From positions 62,001 to 126,000 of the forward strand of contig JAKSYS010000881.1 in assembly GCA_022925895.1 (NCBI GenBank): 64,000 bases of DNA, written 5' to 3'. A program made the translations under genes and the position numbers. The notes under the pieces were generated by a model. That model made no database searches, had not been told where the DNA came from, and saw nothing but the letters and a program-made list of their open reading frames with translations. Below, piece by piece: positions 19,271-31,384 of this stretch; within the stretch, counting starts at the first letter, position 1, and each line of letters begins with the position of its first letter. Source of the stretch: Fragilaria crotonensis (lineage: Eukaryota; Bacillariophyta; Fragilariophyceae; Fragilariales; Fragilariaceae).

Positions 19271-22200
19271 GATGAGGGGCTTGGGGTTCAAAAATGAAGA
19301 ACGTTGACACACTTTAGGGTACGCTGTCGACCTAGGACTTCTGCTGGATTTATGACTACTTCGAAGGCGACCCTGAGAAGCAAATGGAGGATTGCCTTCG
19401 GCACTTTTTTTCACTATCACCACACAGCAATTCTATGAAGGTTATATGTATGTAGAGGAGTATGTGGTGGGTGGTAGCTCGTATACTCGTGAAATTGCAA
19501 TATTGGATCTTCCTTCTGTTTCCTCTGTGCAGTTTCCGTCCAGAGATACAGGGCCGCTTCAGCTATATTTTTCGCCACCAGCCATTTGTTGGCCAACACT
19601 TAGAGAGAAAATGGCCTTCGAAGGCCTTAAGTGTTCAGCCTAAATCTAGTCCCGCCGCAGTAGATACATGTGCATCCACTGCAAGTTTTTTTTTAAGGGT
19701 CATTCCCACCCGGCACTGGATTGCCGGCGCGCACAGTGGCCGAAGGACAGAACGTGTGGGATTGACAGATTCGAGATCAAGAGCACAAATGATTGGTTGA
19801 GATCAAGGTCGACGAGGGCCCCGATCCCCGATGTTCCGAGTGGGTTCATTCGAAGTACACTGCCGGTAGTCCGGTAGACTCCCGTGTCGGCAAACTACGG
19901 ACTGAACCTGTGGGCATCCCGGACTGTATTCAATGGATGATATCATCATATCCCAAAAATGCATGTCAGAATCCAAGGTTGTGTGCACATCCAGCACCAA
20001 GAGTAGCTAAGGCATGATTAAGTAGTGCCTGTAGCTAGTGACTGCATTGCACTGCATGAATCATGCAGAAACTATTGTTGCAGTTGTGGACCAGTTTCAC
20101 CCTTGTCCATGTACTACATGGTATACTACTCACAATGGTAAGCACTCCTCCCTAATAGTAGCATGACACTAGATATCAATCCTTTGCATGTTCAATAGTA
20201 TGCAGTATTGCACTGAGCTTTCTTGCCAAATTCCCTACAAACAGTATCACACGACACCAACATAGTACAAGGCCAGTTGGGTCGCTCCTGCATAGATGAT
20301 GCTGGTGATACCGTTGATGAAGTTGCTGATCTTGCTGTACAATTTGAAGGTTTCCCCTGCTTGGAAGGGTTCCCTCTTGTGGCTTAGCTATGTTCACTTC
20401 TTGACTAGGATAACCAACGACAATCTTGCAATGTTTTGAAACTGCCTCTGAACCTTGGCTTTCAAGTCTAACAGACGATGCCAGTATTGTTGCCAACTTG
20501 CATTCATTTCAGACGTCCTTAACGCATCCACTGCCAAGGATGCCATCCCGGACAGATGGTACTTGTAGCCATTGCTCCTCTCCAGTGGAGTTCATGAATT
20601 CTTTAGCATTTTGAAGCATGAACCAAGTAGTCCCTGGGGCTTTGTTGAGCGAATTAATCCAGATTTATATCACCAACATTCAATTGCTCCCAAGCACCTC
20701 ATTCAAATGGCTGGTGTTTTGACATCCTTTGCAAGGATGGGTGCCATCTTCTGTCGTTCTTTTATTTCTATTCCCCAGAATTTGATAGCTCCTCATGAAG
20801 AGACGGCGGTGTACTCGTGGGGAGTGAGATCCCCCATATTCCACTGGTTGGGTTCTTCGCTTGGCTGCTGCGTGGCTACCATGATCTTCGAATGAAATTC
20901 ACAGAAAGCAACGAGAAGAATAGGTCCAGTTATTGCAACTCTATCTGTATCAGTTGAGCGTGACAGGATCGCCAGTTTTGCCCCGACCCTAGAGGAATGG
21001 CTGATGTTTGGACCTCTTTACTACCTGCTATGCAAGGCACAGGCCTTGTTATTGGCCGACATCCGGGATCATGAAATGAAGCTACATGGCATCTCAAGAC
21101 ATGGCTCACCATCAACGCGTCCGTTTTAAGAGCAAGTTATAAGAGGGTTAAACAAATGGCAATCTCGGGAATGCGGTCGCTACGCCATTATTGGTCAGGC
21201 AATAAGCAGATACGTGATGGGTTCTCACAATAAGTGGAGTCCTGTCTCCTCCAACAAGGCACGGGTCCCACCGTGCGGGTCAAATATCTATGCACACAGG
21301 AGATCGCGGCAGTACTTGAAATAGAATTGAGGTTTTTTACCTGCCACCATGCAAAAGCAACGCGATGCTCAACCTTCGAATCCTTGGAGAGTACAGAGTA
21401 CAGGGCAGCCACAAACGAATTCAGATCCAATGTCGAAGGTGAGCTGTTAGGAGTACCCAGAACTGAAATTCTGCATTGAAATATCATCAATCAACATGGT
21501 CTGTGTACTTCACTTTGATATCCGTACCTGCTGACGGATCATGGAATTCTCATGTAAGTTGTCCGACATCAGCGATTCACGCGTGCAAGGTACTATGATG
21601 ATAGGCTTTCAATGCTACAATTCATGATTTGTTTACATTTGCGACACAATACAGAGCACCAGCATGCTTTTATTTACGCCCTTTGCGCATGTTGCGAGCT
21701 TTCTTGTCAGGCTCGTTGCCGCTCCTTGTCCTGGTGTGGCTCACATTTCCTCTGCTGTTGCTTGTCAGTGACATGAACTTTCTCAGTAGTCGATGATTGT
21801 GGCATATTTTGACCGACGCTGACCTCCTTGCTTTCAATTTTCAGGGCTTTCGTTGATTGACATCGACGATCTCTGCAGAGAATTTTTGCGGCTTTGCTTC
21901 GTTGCTTGACGATCTCTGCAATGAATTTTCGCGGCTTTTGTTGACAGAGATCTACGATTGCTGCATTCGATTTAGAGGCTTTCTCTTACAACTAACTAAC
22001 TGCATGATTTTCACCTTCAGACTCGGAAAGAACTTTGCCAATGTCGATTCTACCCACCATCGTATCGAAGCGTTAAGTAACCTTCTCGATTTGGGGATCC
22101 AGAACTCCATCTTCAACAGGTGTCGGCCCCCGGACTATGCTTGAATGTTCTTTATCAAGTTTGTTTGTGAATCAATGCCTTCTCGCTCACTACAAACCTC

Positions 22201-24539
22201 ACATTATGCAAGCGCCTGACAAAAAGCAATCCCTGGCTTGCTCGATTTCATCGATCACTGATACGTTGGAATGTGAATGGAGTGACTAGCTATCTACAAC
22301 TTTTGAAATGAGGCAATTCCTTCACAGCTGGACCTGACATTCTTCATCATTCATTGCACTTTCATAATTTTGCTTTTTAGAACAACAAGTCAAACTATTC
22401 CTCGGCAGACCTTGGTCCATGATGGCCCGCATAGCAAACAACCAGTAGATGCTTGCCTTGCTTTAGAATCACCCAAATTCAAAGCATTTGAGAAGTCAGT
22501 GAGATTCTCACTAGTTGGTAGCAGCACAGCAACTAAGGCCTGGTGTCATTGTAACCGCAAGCAACCATCCATTGGATGTCACGTCCGGGGAGCCATCCTT
22601 TGTCTACCTCTTGATCCTTGATTGATCAATAACAAATTCTGTATAACCTCCAAGAGCTGTGGGCGTCATAGAACCCATTCGAAGGTGGGTTCTGTTCCTG
22701 AGTGGACACGCTGCAAAAGGTCGAACAATGAACCAACGACACGGCAACAGTCAACTTCCAGTACACAGCATGCACGCATTCTCAGTGCATAGATGTGGAA
22801 CAAGAAACCCCCCAACATGAGCCCTCCCACTGTCTTTGGATGCCAAACAAGTCTTTCATTGCATAAAAGCATCCTTCTTAAGTATCAAAGGTCCAAGACT
22901 TTGGTCTCACAGGACATGGAAACAATGGTTCAGAAAGCTGGACTAATTGGTCATTGGGTCCAGAGCTCATGGTAACTGATCAGTGGGTACTTGGACGTGG
23001 GCGACAGTTAGCATCCAAAAAACGTCCGTATTGACAGTGTTGAAAGCCACGACGGAATTCTTGTCCGAGATCGAAAGAAAAGGCTTCTGGGGGGACAGGT
23101 GTCACGAGAGGTGCTGGTGTGAAGCCTTGAGACTTGAGAGAACAGCAATTACAAGAAGGGTCAGTACTGCTGGCGGAGAAGGAAAATGTTGCCAAACTTG
23201 AGCGGCCGAGTCAAAACATTTGCATGAGGGAGAAGTTTGACAAGTTCCCAGTATTGCTGTCAAATTTGCATCAACAAAAGCAACTCCACACTTCAAAATG
23301 GGATGACAGCACCTTGAGTCAAACTCCACCCTCAAACATCAAACATAGAAGCATCTACTCCAGTAGTAGCTCTGAATCAATTCCTTGGCTCTCCTTCAAC
23401 AGGTTTTGTCCAATGTTGAGTGGCGGTCATCAACCAAACAATATGAAAACATGATGTTCGCGATTTGCGATTCCGGGTGAGTGCTTCCTGTACTGGAGTA
23501 CGCGGAGTATAGCTACGACGCTAATGCGTATGTACCAGTCGAGGTACAGCAGCTTACGGTTGTTGTTTCATACCATTCTTGGTGCTGGGATTTCATCATC
23601 GCCGGAAGCTGAGTCCCACTTAGTATTGGCCACGCAAATTCCTACAGACACAGTGTATTGTAAAATGCCCATACAAAAACTACAGTTGTTCTGATATACG
23701 TCCCTTCAAAAACTCAAACTTTTACAACAGCAAGTTCGTCGCATCAAAACCTTTGAATGCAACAGACATCACCCTCCATGTGACAACAAATTTCTAACAT
23801 GTGTCATGCACAATATTTGTTATGTGCATTCATGTTGGAACTGTTGCTGTAGTAGCACCAGGTTTTCAAGTGGAAGCAACATCGGAGCTGAGACTTCATT
23901 GCCAGTATCAATGGAATGACGACTCTAATGCTCAATCCCACAACATTTTGGCTGCTTTTGCGAAAGCAAACCTGCAAGACTCAATCAAAACCTGAATTGA
24001 ATCAGTTCTTTCAATGTAACTCAGAAATAGCTTATAAGTTAAACTACTCCCGGTAGTAGAGCTTTACAATTCTACAGGACTCGTTTGACCGATTCCGGAT
24101 TTTCACGAACTACTTGTACCGGTGTCATACAAGTAGTACACAGCCTTGATCACGCCGTGTGCCTTGGATTACTACGGTAATTACCAAGTACTCCGAGTAC
24201 TAGTACTCCGGCTACTGTAGATGCTACTCTCGGTCAAATATGCGGAGTCCTACTACTAGTCGTCGAGTACAAAGTTCACTACCTTGTAGAAGTACTGTAT
24301 TACGAATGGCGATGAATTACTGTAGCGCGATTGTGTTGTATTGGTCGTCGTTCCGCCAACGAATGACCACCGTCCACCGATGAACCATCCCATCATCAAC
24401 CATCCCTGCGTCCATTTACAACAGTCAACAAAGCATTCACACAACATCCTGCATCTGGTCCTCCTACACTCCTGCAAACGAGGAAAGCAACGCGTTTTCG
24501 ATCTGGGTCGACTGCAAGGAGGGCTGATAATTGTCTCTC
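19271..24539. other. 5.3-kb region with no supported gene
   Basis: Only short open frames (up to about 112 codons) on both strands, none with a domain or clear initiation. Parts near 20.4-20.9 and 22.4-22.9 kb carry longer open patches in changing frames, which could be a decayed transposon, but I cannot name one. GTAC-rich palindromic patches occur near 23.5 and 24.05-24.3 kb (CCGAGTACTAGTACTCCGG-type). Confidence 0.4.
21815..21985. repeat. Degenerate about 42-bp tandem repeat
   Basis: Roughly four imperfect copies of a unit built from GACGATCTCTGCA, an AATTTT core and GCGGCTTTCGTTGA. The two middle copies are the most alike; the outer ones have drifted. No function suggested. Confidence 0.45.
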
Positions 24540-26072
24540 ATGAGCAGCAACTTGGTTGCCGCAGAAGTCAATCTGGAGTACGATCCCTTGTTTGACGACC
24601 ATGAAGATTCCGTCGAATCCGTAGTCCAGGAAGGTCACTGGATCATATTGCACTTTGCTGATGGCAGACAAATCTTTGGACAATGCCTGTCGAACTCGAG
24701 AGGAAAAACGCCACCCATCAAGATTAACAAACGGAGCTATCCCACCTTCAATCTAATTGGCCTCCACTACGGCACTGTTCTGGAGTTGAATAAGAATAGG
24801 CTGGTGCCCCTGCCCGATGGGGAGGAACTTTTACCAGACATTATGATGTCGACAGATGGTGATCCGTCAATGACTGCGAATACTACGACACTTAGCATCG
24901 AACAAACAAACGACAATCGTAGTCTCGTCGATGACAATCAGTCACAGGCACTCAAATCTGACGATTTGCGAAAACTAGTACAAGATGGGACGGATGGGTC
25001 CAAAATCATCCAATCTCTCATTGAACATTCATCCACGTTTGAAACCAAGACAGACTTTTCAAAACAAAAGTACATTATGCGAAAACAATTAAAGTATCAA
25101 CCACGATGTCGCATCGTTAGGTGCACGGGACGAACCATTTGTGAGGCCATGCATTGGAAGGATTCTCGTAAACTCATGAATTTGAGAGAAGATACGTTGG
25201 GTCAAATGTTGTCATACGCCAACATTTGTGCCGGTCGACAAGTTTTGGTCTACGATATGGCCATGGGCATTGTCACTGGCAGTTTGGCACAACGCATGGG
25301 TGGGTATGGGAAGGTCCTGAGTCTGTACAGTGGTCAGCAACCAGCGTGGTTCGATACTCTAGATCGATTCAACCTGTCGTTTGGAGAGAATCATTCCATC
25401 AAATGGCTGCACTGTGAGGATGTTTTCGCTGCGAAGGATACCATTCCTGAAGATGAAGAAGACGTGGATGCCAAGGATCGTGACAGTCTCACGTGGCCAT
25501 GTCCACTCCAGGAACACACACGTCAATTCCTCTCCACCATGAAGGAGGATGAAGTTAACACCTTTCTGGCCAAACGATGTTCGCGCTTTACACGAAAAAT
25601 GACTCGAACATCCCCCATGGAAGCACGAGCGATGCTCAATGCCAAGCCATGTGACTCGGTACTCGTGGCGACCAAGAATGATCCCACGGAAGCGCTCTTG
25701 CACATGCTTCCCCATTTGGGTTCATCATGTCCCTTTGTGGTCTTTTGCGAATACATGGAACCGTTGGCACACTGTTTCTTGGAACTGCAAAAGAATAATT
25801 TGGCCATCAACTTGCGACTCACTGATACTTGGATGAGAGAGTACCAAGTTTTGCCAGGGCGAACACACCCACACATGACCATGAGTCAAAATGGTGGCTT
25901 TCTCCTGACTGGCATCAAACTGGACCCTGTACACGGCACGAATGTGATGGACGATGCAAAGCGTCGTGAGATTCGAGAGCAAATGGGGGGCCGTAGAGGG
26001 AAGAAAAAGAGGGCAACTCCGGATCCCGACGAGCAGATAGGCAGTGATACGAAGCGATCAAAAGCTAGCTAG
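24540..26072 (+). CDS. TRM6: tRNA (adenine-58-N1)-methyltransferase non-catalytic subunit TRM6, 510 aa
   Basis: The ATG at 24540 (MSSNLVAAEVNLEYD) is the first in frame. The Gcd10/TRM6 layout is visible: an N-terminal beta barrel (VQEGHWIILHFADGRQIFGQ), a hydrophilic acidic linker, then KQKYIMRKQLKY, typical of the family, and a degenerate Rossmann methyltransferase half with VLVYDMAMGIVTGSLAQRMGGYGKVLSLY in place of a true SAM motif. The C-terminal half includes SCPFVVFCEYMEPLAHCF and LTDTWMREYQVLPGRTHPHM, a strongly conserved TRM6 segment, then a basic tail. With its catalytic partner TRM61 (not in this window) it makes m1A58, needed for initiator tRNA stability. Length fits family members (about 480-500 aa). 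Intact and intronless, it converges with the FAD oxidoreductase gene only 22 bp away. Confidence 0.9.
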   Translation: MSSNLVAAEVNLEYDPLFDDHEDSVESVVQEGHWIILHFADGRQIFGQCLSNSRGKTPPIKINKRSYPTFNLIGLHYGTVLELNKNRLVPLPDGEELLPDIMMSTDGDPSMTANTTTLSIEQTNDNRSLVDDNQSQALKSDDLRKLVQDGTDGSKIIQSLIEHSSTFETKTDFSKQKYIMRKQLKYQPRCRIVRCTGRTICEAMHWKDSRKLMNLREDTLGQMLSYANICAGRQVLVYDMAMGIVTGSLAQRMGGYGKVLSLYSGQQPAWFDTLDRFNLSFGENHSIKWLHCEDVFAAKDTIPEDEEDVDAKDRDSLTWPCPLQEHTRQFLSTMKEDEVNTFLAKRCSRFTRKMTRTSPMEARAMLNAKPCDSVLVATKNDPTEALLHMLPHLGSSCPFVVFCEYMEPLAHCFLELQKNNLAINLRLTDTWMREYQVLPGRTHPHMTMSQNGGFLLTGIKLDPVHGTNVMDDAKRREIREQMGGRRGKKKRATPDPDEQIGSDTKRSKAS

Positions 26073-26094
26073 CACGTTATTCGCTATCCAATTT

Positions 26095-27618
26095 TTATGA
26101 TAGAGAACCAATACCGACCTTGTCTACAGCAGTAGACGCTTGAAATCTCCCTTCAAGTCCAACTGATGATTCGGAATCGGATGCCATGAAGTGTGCCAGT
26201 CGCCTTCCACTTTCCCACGCACCTGCCAAAGAGGCATCCAAGAGCCAATCTCCACAGGCTCCAACTTTGTATTGAGAATCGTAAAGAAAGCCACGCGACA
26301 TGTCGTCATCCTCCCTTGGAATCCATGTATTGAGTGGGACACCAGCGCCCCAGAGCTGCAAACGACTTTCCAGGACACAACTGCTGTGCGGATCTCGATA
26401 CAATGATCCCGGAGGAAGTACCAAGGATTCTTCGAGGGATTGAAACAAGAGATCAGTCACTTCTTTGACTAAATCATCTGACAAATTCTCCTGTGCACCC
26501 TTGTACCGTTTTCCAAACTTGGCAGATGATAAGACAGTCCATACTTCAATGCCTTCTTTTTTATCCGTCGTGGTGGCGTGCTTTCGGGTGTTGCAAGATA
26601 TGAATCTCAGATTTGGATGATTCTTTATGAACCCACAAACAAACTGATTGGCAATCAGAGTCTTGGACAACACAGAGTCCGCAGGAACTGCAAACGACAA
26701 GGAATACAGAGAATTTAACGTCATTTTGTTACCACCGTCCCTGGGAACAAATGGCGCAAAGTTGACTTGCAACAGTCGATGAAAGTCCTTGGCGGGTGTT
26801 GAGCTCATCAGCCGATCCGCACATTTTCCATTATGGGCAATAACGAGCCTATCAAATTGACCCACCACCTGTCCCTTGGCCTTGACTTCCCACTTTTCCC
26901 CACCTTGGCCGTTGACAAGTCGAACCCCATTGCTGGGAGAGACCCACACATCTTGCTTGACATCGATCCCACGCATCATGGCCATGGGAATGGATTGCAT
27001 CCCGTTGACTCCGTAGTACATATCCCCCTTGATTGGTTGAATTCGTATTTTAGTTTTGTCATGTTGCTTAGTCTTCGGATTTACCGGGTTGCCTATCGAA
27101 CAGACGGAGCCCGCTTCGAACTTTTTAACAATACCTCGGCGTTCCCACTCTTCGACTTGAGTTCGAAATTCTGAATAACCAGGAAGAACAGTAAGTATTT
27201 GCGCTGCATGATCGATGATTGTCGATCCCAGGATCCTGAAGTCCTTATTGTCATCGTCCTTGGGCCGATCGTCTGGCAACCGCGAAGCACATCGGCCACC
27301 GGGACGCAACCGTCCAGTATCAAAGACGGTAGGAATAAAGCAACCCGATGATACCAAGGCATTCGCACAGGACAAGCCAGCAATACCACCACCAATCACG
27401 GCAACTGTTTTCTTCTGCTTCATGGTGCCCCGGGTGGAGTGGCGATCCTCGTCGTTGACACTAGCAACAAGCGATGACAACGATGATGATGATAACCTTG
27501 GAGGTTGTCGGATCGCTTGAGTGGACTGTCGAGCCACTGATAATGATGTTACAGTTCCTAATCGTAGTAACACCATCCATGCTACTGCAACGCTGACTTG
27601 GCGACGAGTCTTTCTCAT
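26095..27618 (-). CDS. FAD/NAD(P)-dependent oxidoreductase (renalase-like), 507 aa
   Basis: ATG 27618 (MRKTRRQVSVAVAWMVLL) yields a basic-hydrophobic leader ending near TSLSVARQ, possibly a signal or organelle-targeting peptide. A Ser-rich stretch precedes the dinucleotide fold: KTVAVIGGGIAGLSCANALV (residues about 69-88), then a second-strand TVFDTGRLRPGGRCASR typical of renalase-like amine oxidase relatives. Also visible are GVNGMQSIPMAM, RLVIAHNGKCADRL (GD/ATG-like motif) and VGACGDWLLDASLAGAWESGRRLA, the C-terminal FAD-binding motif. The substrate cannot be read from sequence; homologues in plants and algae are often plastid-associated. It is intact and intronless. Confidence 0.8.
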   Translation of the reverse strand: MRKTRRQVSVAVAWMVLLRLGTVTSLSVARQSTQAIRQPPRLSSSSLSSLVASVNDEDRHSTRGTMKQKKTVAVIGGGIAGLSCANALVSSGCFIPTVFDTGRLRPGGRCASRLPDDRPKDDDNKDFRILGSTIIDHAAQILTVLPGYSEFRTQVEEWERRGIVKKFEAGSVCSIGNPVNPKTKQHDKTKIRIQPIKGDMYYGVNGMQSIPMAMMRGIDVKQDVWVSPSNGVRLVNGQGGEKWEVKAKGQVVGQFDRLVIAHNGKCADRLMSSTPAKDFHRLLQVNFAPFVPRDGGNKMTLNSLYSLSFAVPADSVLSKTLIANQFVCGFIKNHPNLRFISCNTRKHATTTDKKEGIEVWTVLSSAKFGKRYKGAQENLSDDLVKEVTDLLFQSLEESLVLPPGSLYRDPHSSCVLESRLQLWGAGVPLNTWIPREDDDMSRGFLYDSQYKVGACGDWLLDASLAGAWESGRRLAHFMASDSESSVGLEGRFQASTAVDKVGIGSLS

Positions 27619-28117
27619 TTTGCCGCAGCACAATTTGTTTTTGCAGGGATGACATACATCAATGACACATCAACCTTCTTCGCACAACTCGAAATCGATA
27701 CACGATCATGATCAGAACACGTCATCCGATGCATCGCCTTGAGCCGCGACAGTCTGCCTGTCAACCGTCGGTCTTTGTGTCCCCCTGTGATTACCATTGC
27801 CATGACATCACAGATGGGAAAAGCCTTCGGCACTACGTATCTTCGGTCGATTCCGAGTCAGTGGCATCGACAGGCCTAAAGGCGCAGTGAGAGTTAGCGA
27901 GAAAGGGAAATCGGTAGTTTGCCTTGGTGGCCGGACCATGCCAGCATCCAGCAACACCTTGAGCGAGGGTCACCTTTAAGTCACGTTCGCAAAATCTGTG
28001 TTATCACAACATTGATTACTGATACAAGTTAACTGCACAAAAGTCGAATTCGAACATACAAACTCCCCTACTCTTGGGAATGTCGACAATGCACAACACT
28101 GATGGTTGACAACGATA
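27619..28117. other. Intergenic region
   Basis: About 500 bp upstream of the FAD oxidoreductase gene and downstream of the CCZ1-like gene, both minus strand. One short + strand open frame (27708-27890) has no supporting features. Confidence 0.4.
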
Positions 28118-30427
28118 CTACGCAAACTTCGTGGCTTGGTTGAAATAGAGCTGTCGGATGCGCTCTCCGGTCTGTTCAACATCGTTGATCGTTCCGTGTT
28201 CGGCTGGATCAAACACCATGTACAGCTCCCGATCTCCGCTTGACGCAGCCCATACCCAACCATGGGGTAGAAAAGTACATAGCTCAACGCCGTCACCACC
28301 TGATTTGCCGTGGATCTCATTCATCATGTCATCAAATGCCGCGACGGCATCAGGCGCCAACCGCGTCAATAGCTGATGCCGAAGATCTGATGCAAGGGGA
28401 CCATCGTCGCTCTCATCTCGTTCCGTGGATATTCCACGAGTGGATTTCGCCAAACGCCCCATTCTCTCACTTTGGTTCAATTGCAAGACCACATCTTCCG
28501 TATGTCTGTCAATGTAGACCACATCGATCCCTTTTTCCTGCGATATTGCTGTGGGAGGCGTTGGCGCGGAATCGTCTTCTGCGACGGCGGCGGCTTCGTC
28601 GACACACACGGATAGAATCCACGATATCTTTGCAAGCAACTCAGCAAAAGGTTGTTGGCTCTCCGCATCAGTCCCTGCCTCAACTGACGCGGTCTGTGTC
28701 ACAGCTGCTGGGAACGCCATTGCCGAGAAATAGTCTTCATAAAGTGCGTTTGCGCTCCTTTCGAATGAATCTGATGATACTCCAATCTCACCACCAGCAT
28801 CGACGTAGACCAAAAAGGTGACGTCTTTGACAGTGTATCTGGCCACCTTCACTGGATAGTGCTTTCCGTCGACCAATACGTAAAACAGTGGAGTCCAGAC
28901 ATTTCCGAGGCCGGAATCGCTAATATCGTACAGCTCGTCCGCAATGTTTAGCATAGACAGCGGTGGTGAAGAAAGGTAGCTACCGAACGTTACAAGATCT
29001 TGCTGTTCGGTCTCGATCACGGTTCGATCCGAAAGGTTAAGCTGCAACAGCGAATCTTGAATGCTCTGTTGAAGCCTGCTAGTGGAGGTGGTTCGCCTTC
29101 GTAGTCGTAACGGCAGTTGCTTGCTTGGTTGGAGCTGCATCCTTTGTTCGTAGTAGGCCATATACCTCATGATTTCGCTAGCAGTTTTGTTTGGTATTCC
29201 GCTGTTGCTCGTCGAGTCCTCTTTCAGGTCCAAGAGGGACTGATTGAACAGCAAATTCCCTCGGTAGAATGTGCTGATCGCCACAAGATGCGGGTATGTG
29301 GTATCGGTTCCTTGACAGGAGTGCTTCAAGAGCGAAGAGATTGTTTGATGAATGTTATCCATTTCCGGAACACCCAGGCTAGCCGAACAAGTCGACTCGT
29401 CGATCGGACGAGGCACCATTTCCACAAGACACTTGTTGGACAAGGAGGCTTGCTGAAGAAAGTCATCGTAATGGGTTGTCAAGTCTCGACGGATGGATGT
29501 TATGGGTAACAACGAGCACAACTTGTTCAGGGTCAATGTGACGTTCTCCAGTTCCTCCTCAATCGTGTTTCGTTTCATTTCCATAAGGGAGGAGAGCTTG
29601 GATAAGCTGCTTGTCTTCTTGCGCATTGCCTTACGCAGCTGATACAACGTCTTCATCCCTGGGAATATGCACCCATCATTCACTAAGCATTCGTCGTTAC
29701 CGCAGCAGTTAGGGTTTTGCGCCTCCTGTTGAGGAAAGTCGGATTGAAATCCGGCATTGTCCTCCGACGACTCTGGCGGCGTGATATTGTCGAAATCAAT
29801 GTCAAATGATCTCTTGAACATTTCAAAAAAAGATGGTTGTGCAAGAAACTTCCGCTCTGCATCAGGTATGTGGTGTGAGGACTTGAGACGAGGCAAAATG
29901 CCACCTCCCCGAAGCAAGCAGAACATATCATGCGATCGTTGGATGGAAGTACGAACTGCAAGAGGACTGCTACCGTTTGAAACCTGAACAGCCGCCAGAA
30001 TCTCCCCATCTTTTTCAAGAGGGCAGAAGATGATAGTACTGTTCCCAAATCGGACTTCTCTTGTCCTATCGTCCTGGTCATCGCAAAAGGCGCAAGGAAA
30101 AGTGAGGAGCGCCTCACAAAGACCAAGGAATTGGACTGCTTGTTCATTTGAGTAAGCAGCAGTGTGAATACCTCCATCACCATCCTGAGGCTCCATGTTC
30201 CAGCAAACGCCTCGGTCTCCGGGGTAGAAATACAGGACGTGTTGCGTCAGCTCGTCCAAAGAACTAGATTCATCCATCGTTCCTTCACAAATTGTGGGCA
30301 AGTCGGGATAAAATATCAGAAATTTCTCCACGAATGGGTGCTGCTCCGCAGTGATCAGATTCTGCACATCTGATGATGATGGCACTCGTTGTTGCCTCCC
30401 TTTACCTCTCGATAGCATCCTTGTCAT
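28118..30427 (-). CDS. CCZ1-like vacuolar fusion protein (longin-domain Rab7 GEF subunit), 769 aa
   Basis: ATG 30427 (MTRMLSRGKGRQQ). The N-terminal region matches the first longin domain of the CCZ1/INTU/HPS4 group: FVEKFLIFYPDL near residue 33, HVLYFYPGDRG, then a VQFLGLCEALLTFPCAF helix, and an FGNSTIIFCPLEKDGEILAAVQVS strand pair. A low-complexity middle region follows. A second region (TPLFYVLVDGKHYPVKVARYTVKDVTFLVYVD) and a C-terminal block (GVELCTFLPHGWVWAASSGDRELYMVFD) look like the later longin domains. CCZ1 pairs with MON1 to activate Rab7 on late endosomes and vacuoles. Length exceeds yeast and human CCZ1 (about 480-700 aa). The identification rests on motif pattern; another HPS4-like longin protein is possible. 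Confidence 0.65.
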   Translation of the reverse strand: MTRMLSRGKGRQQRVPSSSDVQNLITAEQHPFVEKFLIFYPDLPTICEGTMDESSSLDELTQHVLYFYPGDRGVCWNMEPQDGDGGIHTAAYSNEQAVQFLGLCEALLTFPCAFCDDQDDRTREVRFGNSTIIFCPLEKDGEILAAVQVSNGSSPLAVRTSIQRSHDMFCLLRGGGILPRLKSSHHIPDAERKFLAQPSFFEMFKRSFDIDFDNITPPESSEDNAGFQSDFPQQEAQNPNCCGNDECLVNDGCIFPGMKTLYQLRKAMRKKTSSLSKLSSLMEMKRNTIEEELENVTLTLNKLCSLLPITSIRRDLTTHYDDFLQQASLSNKCLVEMVPRPIDESTCSASLGVPEMDNIHQTISSLLKHSCQGTDTTYPHLVAISTFYRGNLLFNQSLLDLKEDSTSNSGIPNKTASEIMRYMAYYEQRMQLQPSKQLPLRLRRRTTSTSRLQQSIQDSLLQLNLSDRTVIETEQQDLVTFGSYLSSPPLSMLNIADELYDISDSGLGNVWTPLFYVLVDGKHYPVKVARYTVKDVTFLVYVDAGGEIGVSSDSFERSANALYEDYFSAMAFPAAVTQTASVEAGTDAESQQPFAELLAKISWILSVCVDEAAAVAEDDSAPTPPTAISQEKGIDVVYIDRHTEDVVLQLNQSERMGRLAKSTRGISTERDESDDGPLASDLRHQLLTRLAPDAVAAFDDMMNEIHGKSGGDGVELCTFLPHGWVWAASSGDRELYMVFDPAEHGTINDVEQTGERIRQLYFNQATKFA

Positions 30428-30875
30428 GATAATATGTTTGATCGAATCTTATAAAATCCGTTGAGTAGGCGCTCAGTTATTTCGCATTTTCTTTAATGCA
30501 GTGCAAAGCGAAATCCAAAATTGTCAGTGAGCATTCGATCAAGACCACTCCTCTGCATTTGACTACAGTCTATCGAACTTGTGATGTCGAAATCCGAACT
30601 ATTGCTGCACTGTCTGATGATGTGATGAACAAATGCGAGCATCTGACAAGTTTGATGAGACATCTGATGACTGTGTCATACGGTGTACTCGTACATTGCC
30701 CAGTACCGAGAGTATGCTATTGTCATAGTGAGTAGTAGTACGTCGTACTTGTACCTGGTCGATTCTAACAATGACTTATCCTACGCGCATAAGTGTACGC
30801 TCTAGTATACTGGTCAGTGGTCAGCCGTCAGCCCGTCGGCCCCGTCGCCCCCTCTCTTCAAACGTACAGGACTAC

Positions 30876-30898
30876 TACGAGTACTAGTAGTACTCGTA
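30876..30898. other. GTAC hairpin, 9-bp stem
   Basis: TACGAGTAC and GTACTCGTA form a perfect 9-bp inverted repeat with a TAGTA loop, in a GTAC-rich patch upstream of the CCZ1-like gene. It is the cleanest single example of the palindromic texture that marks intergenic DNA here. Confidence 0.5.
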
Positions 30899-31384
30899 CG
30901 GAGTACCAGAATGGTTGACGACAAGACCTGCGTCCAGAGATCCTTCAGAACGCGGATTGGAGCAGTCGCCCATGATGATGCGAAGAGGCAACGAGGCTTG
31001 AAATGAGACAACGAGATTCGACAAACTGAAAAGAAATAATTTGATATCCCGGAAGACGAGAAGGCCGATATGTAGCTGGCAATCCCTTCTATTGGCTTTG
31101 CAATACGAACGCACGTCCTCGACTGAATGATGCACTCTATTCCGAGGCACCGAGTAGTCCGTACAACTCAGGAGAACGGTCGGAAAAGGAGTATTGACTC
31201 TACCAGTATGCTCGACTGTTACAAAAGTACAGTGTATTTTAAAGGACCTCGATCAGAATGCAATATTTGCCCTCTCCTCAGCCGCTGCAGCAGCACCTCT
31301 TACAGCCATTGAAGTTATTTGCATCACTGGATCACAAGTACATTCCATTCTCGCCCGCTTCTCAACCAGTTCCTGTCTACCATC

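Noticed and set aside
17279-19423. Longer start of the oxygenase-DOMON protein at 19423
   Set aside because: The first codon is GTG and the extra 51 residues would hide a clear signal peptide beginning at ATG 19270.
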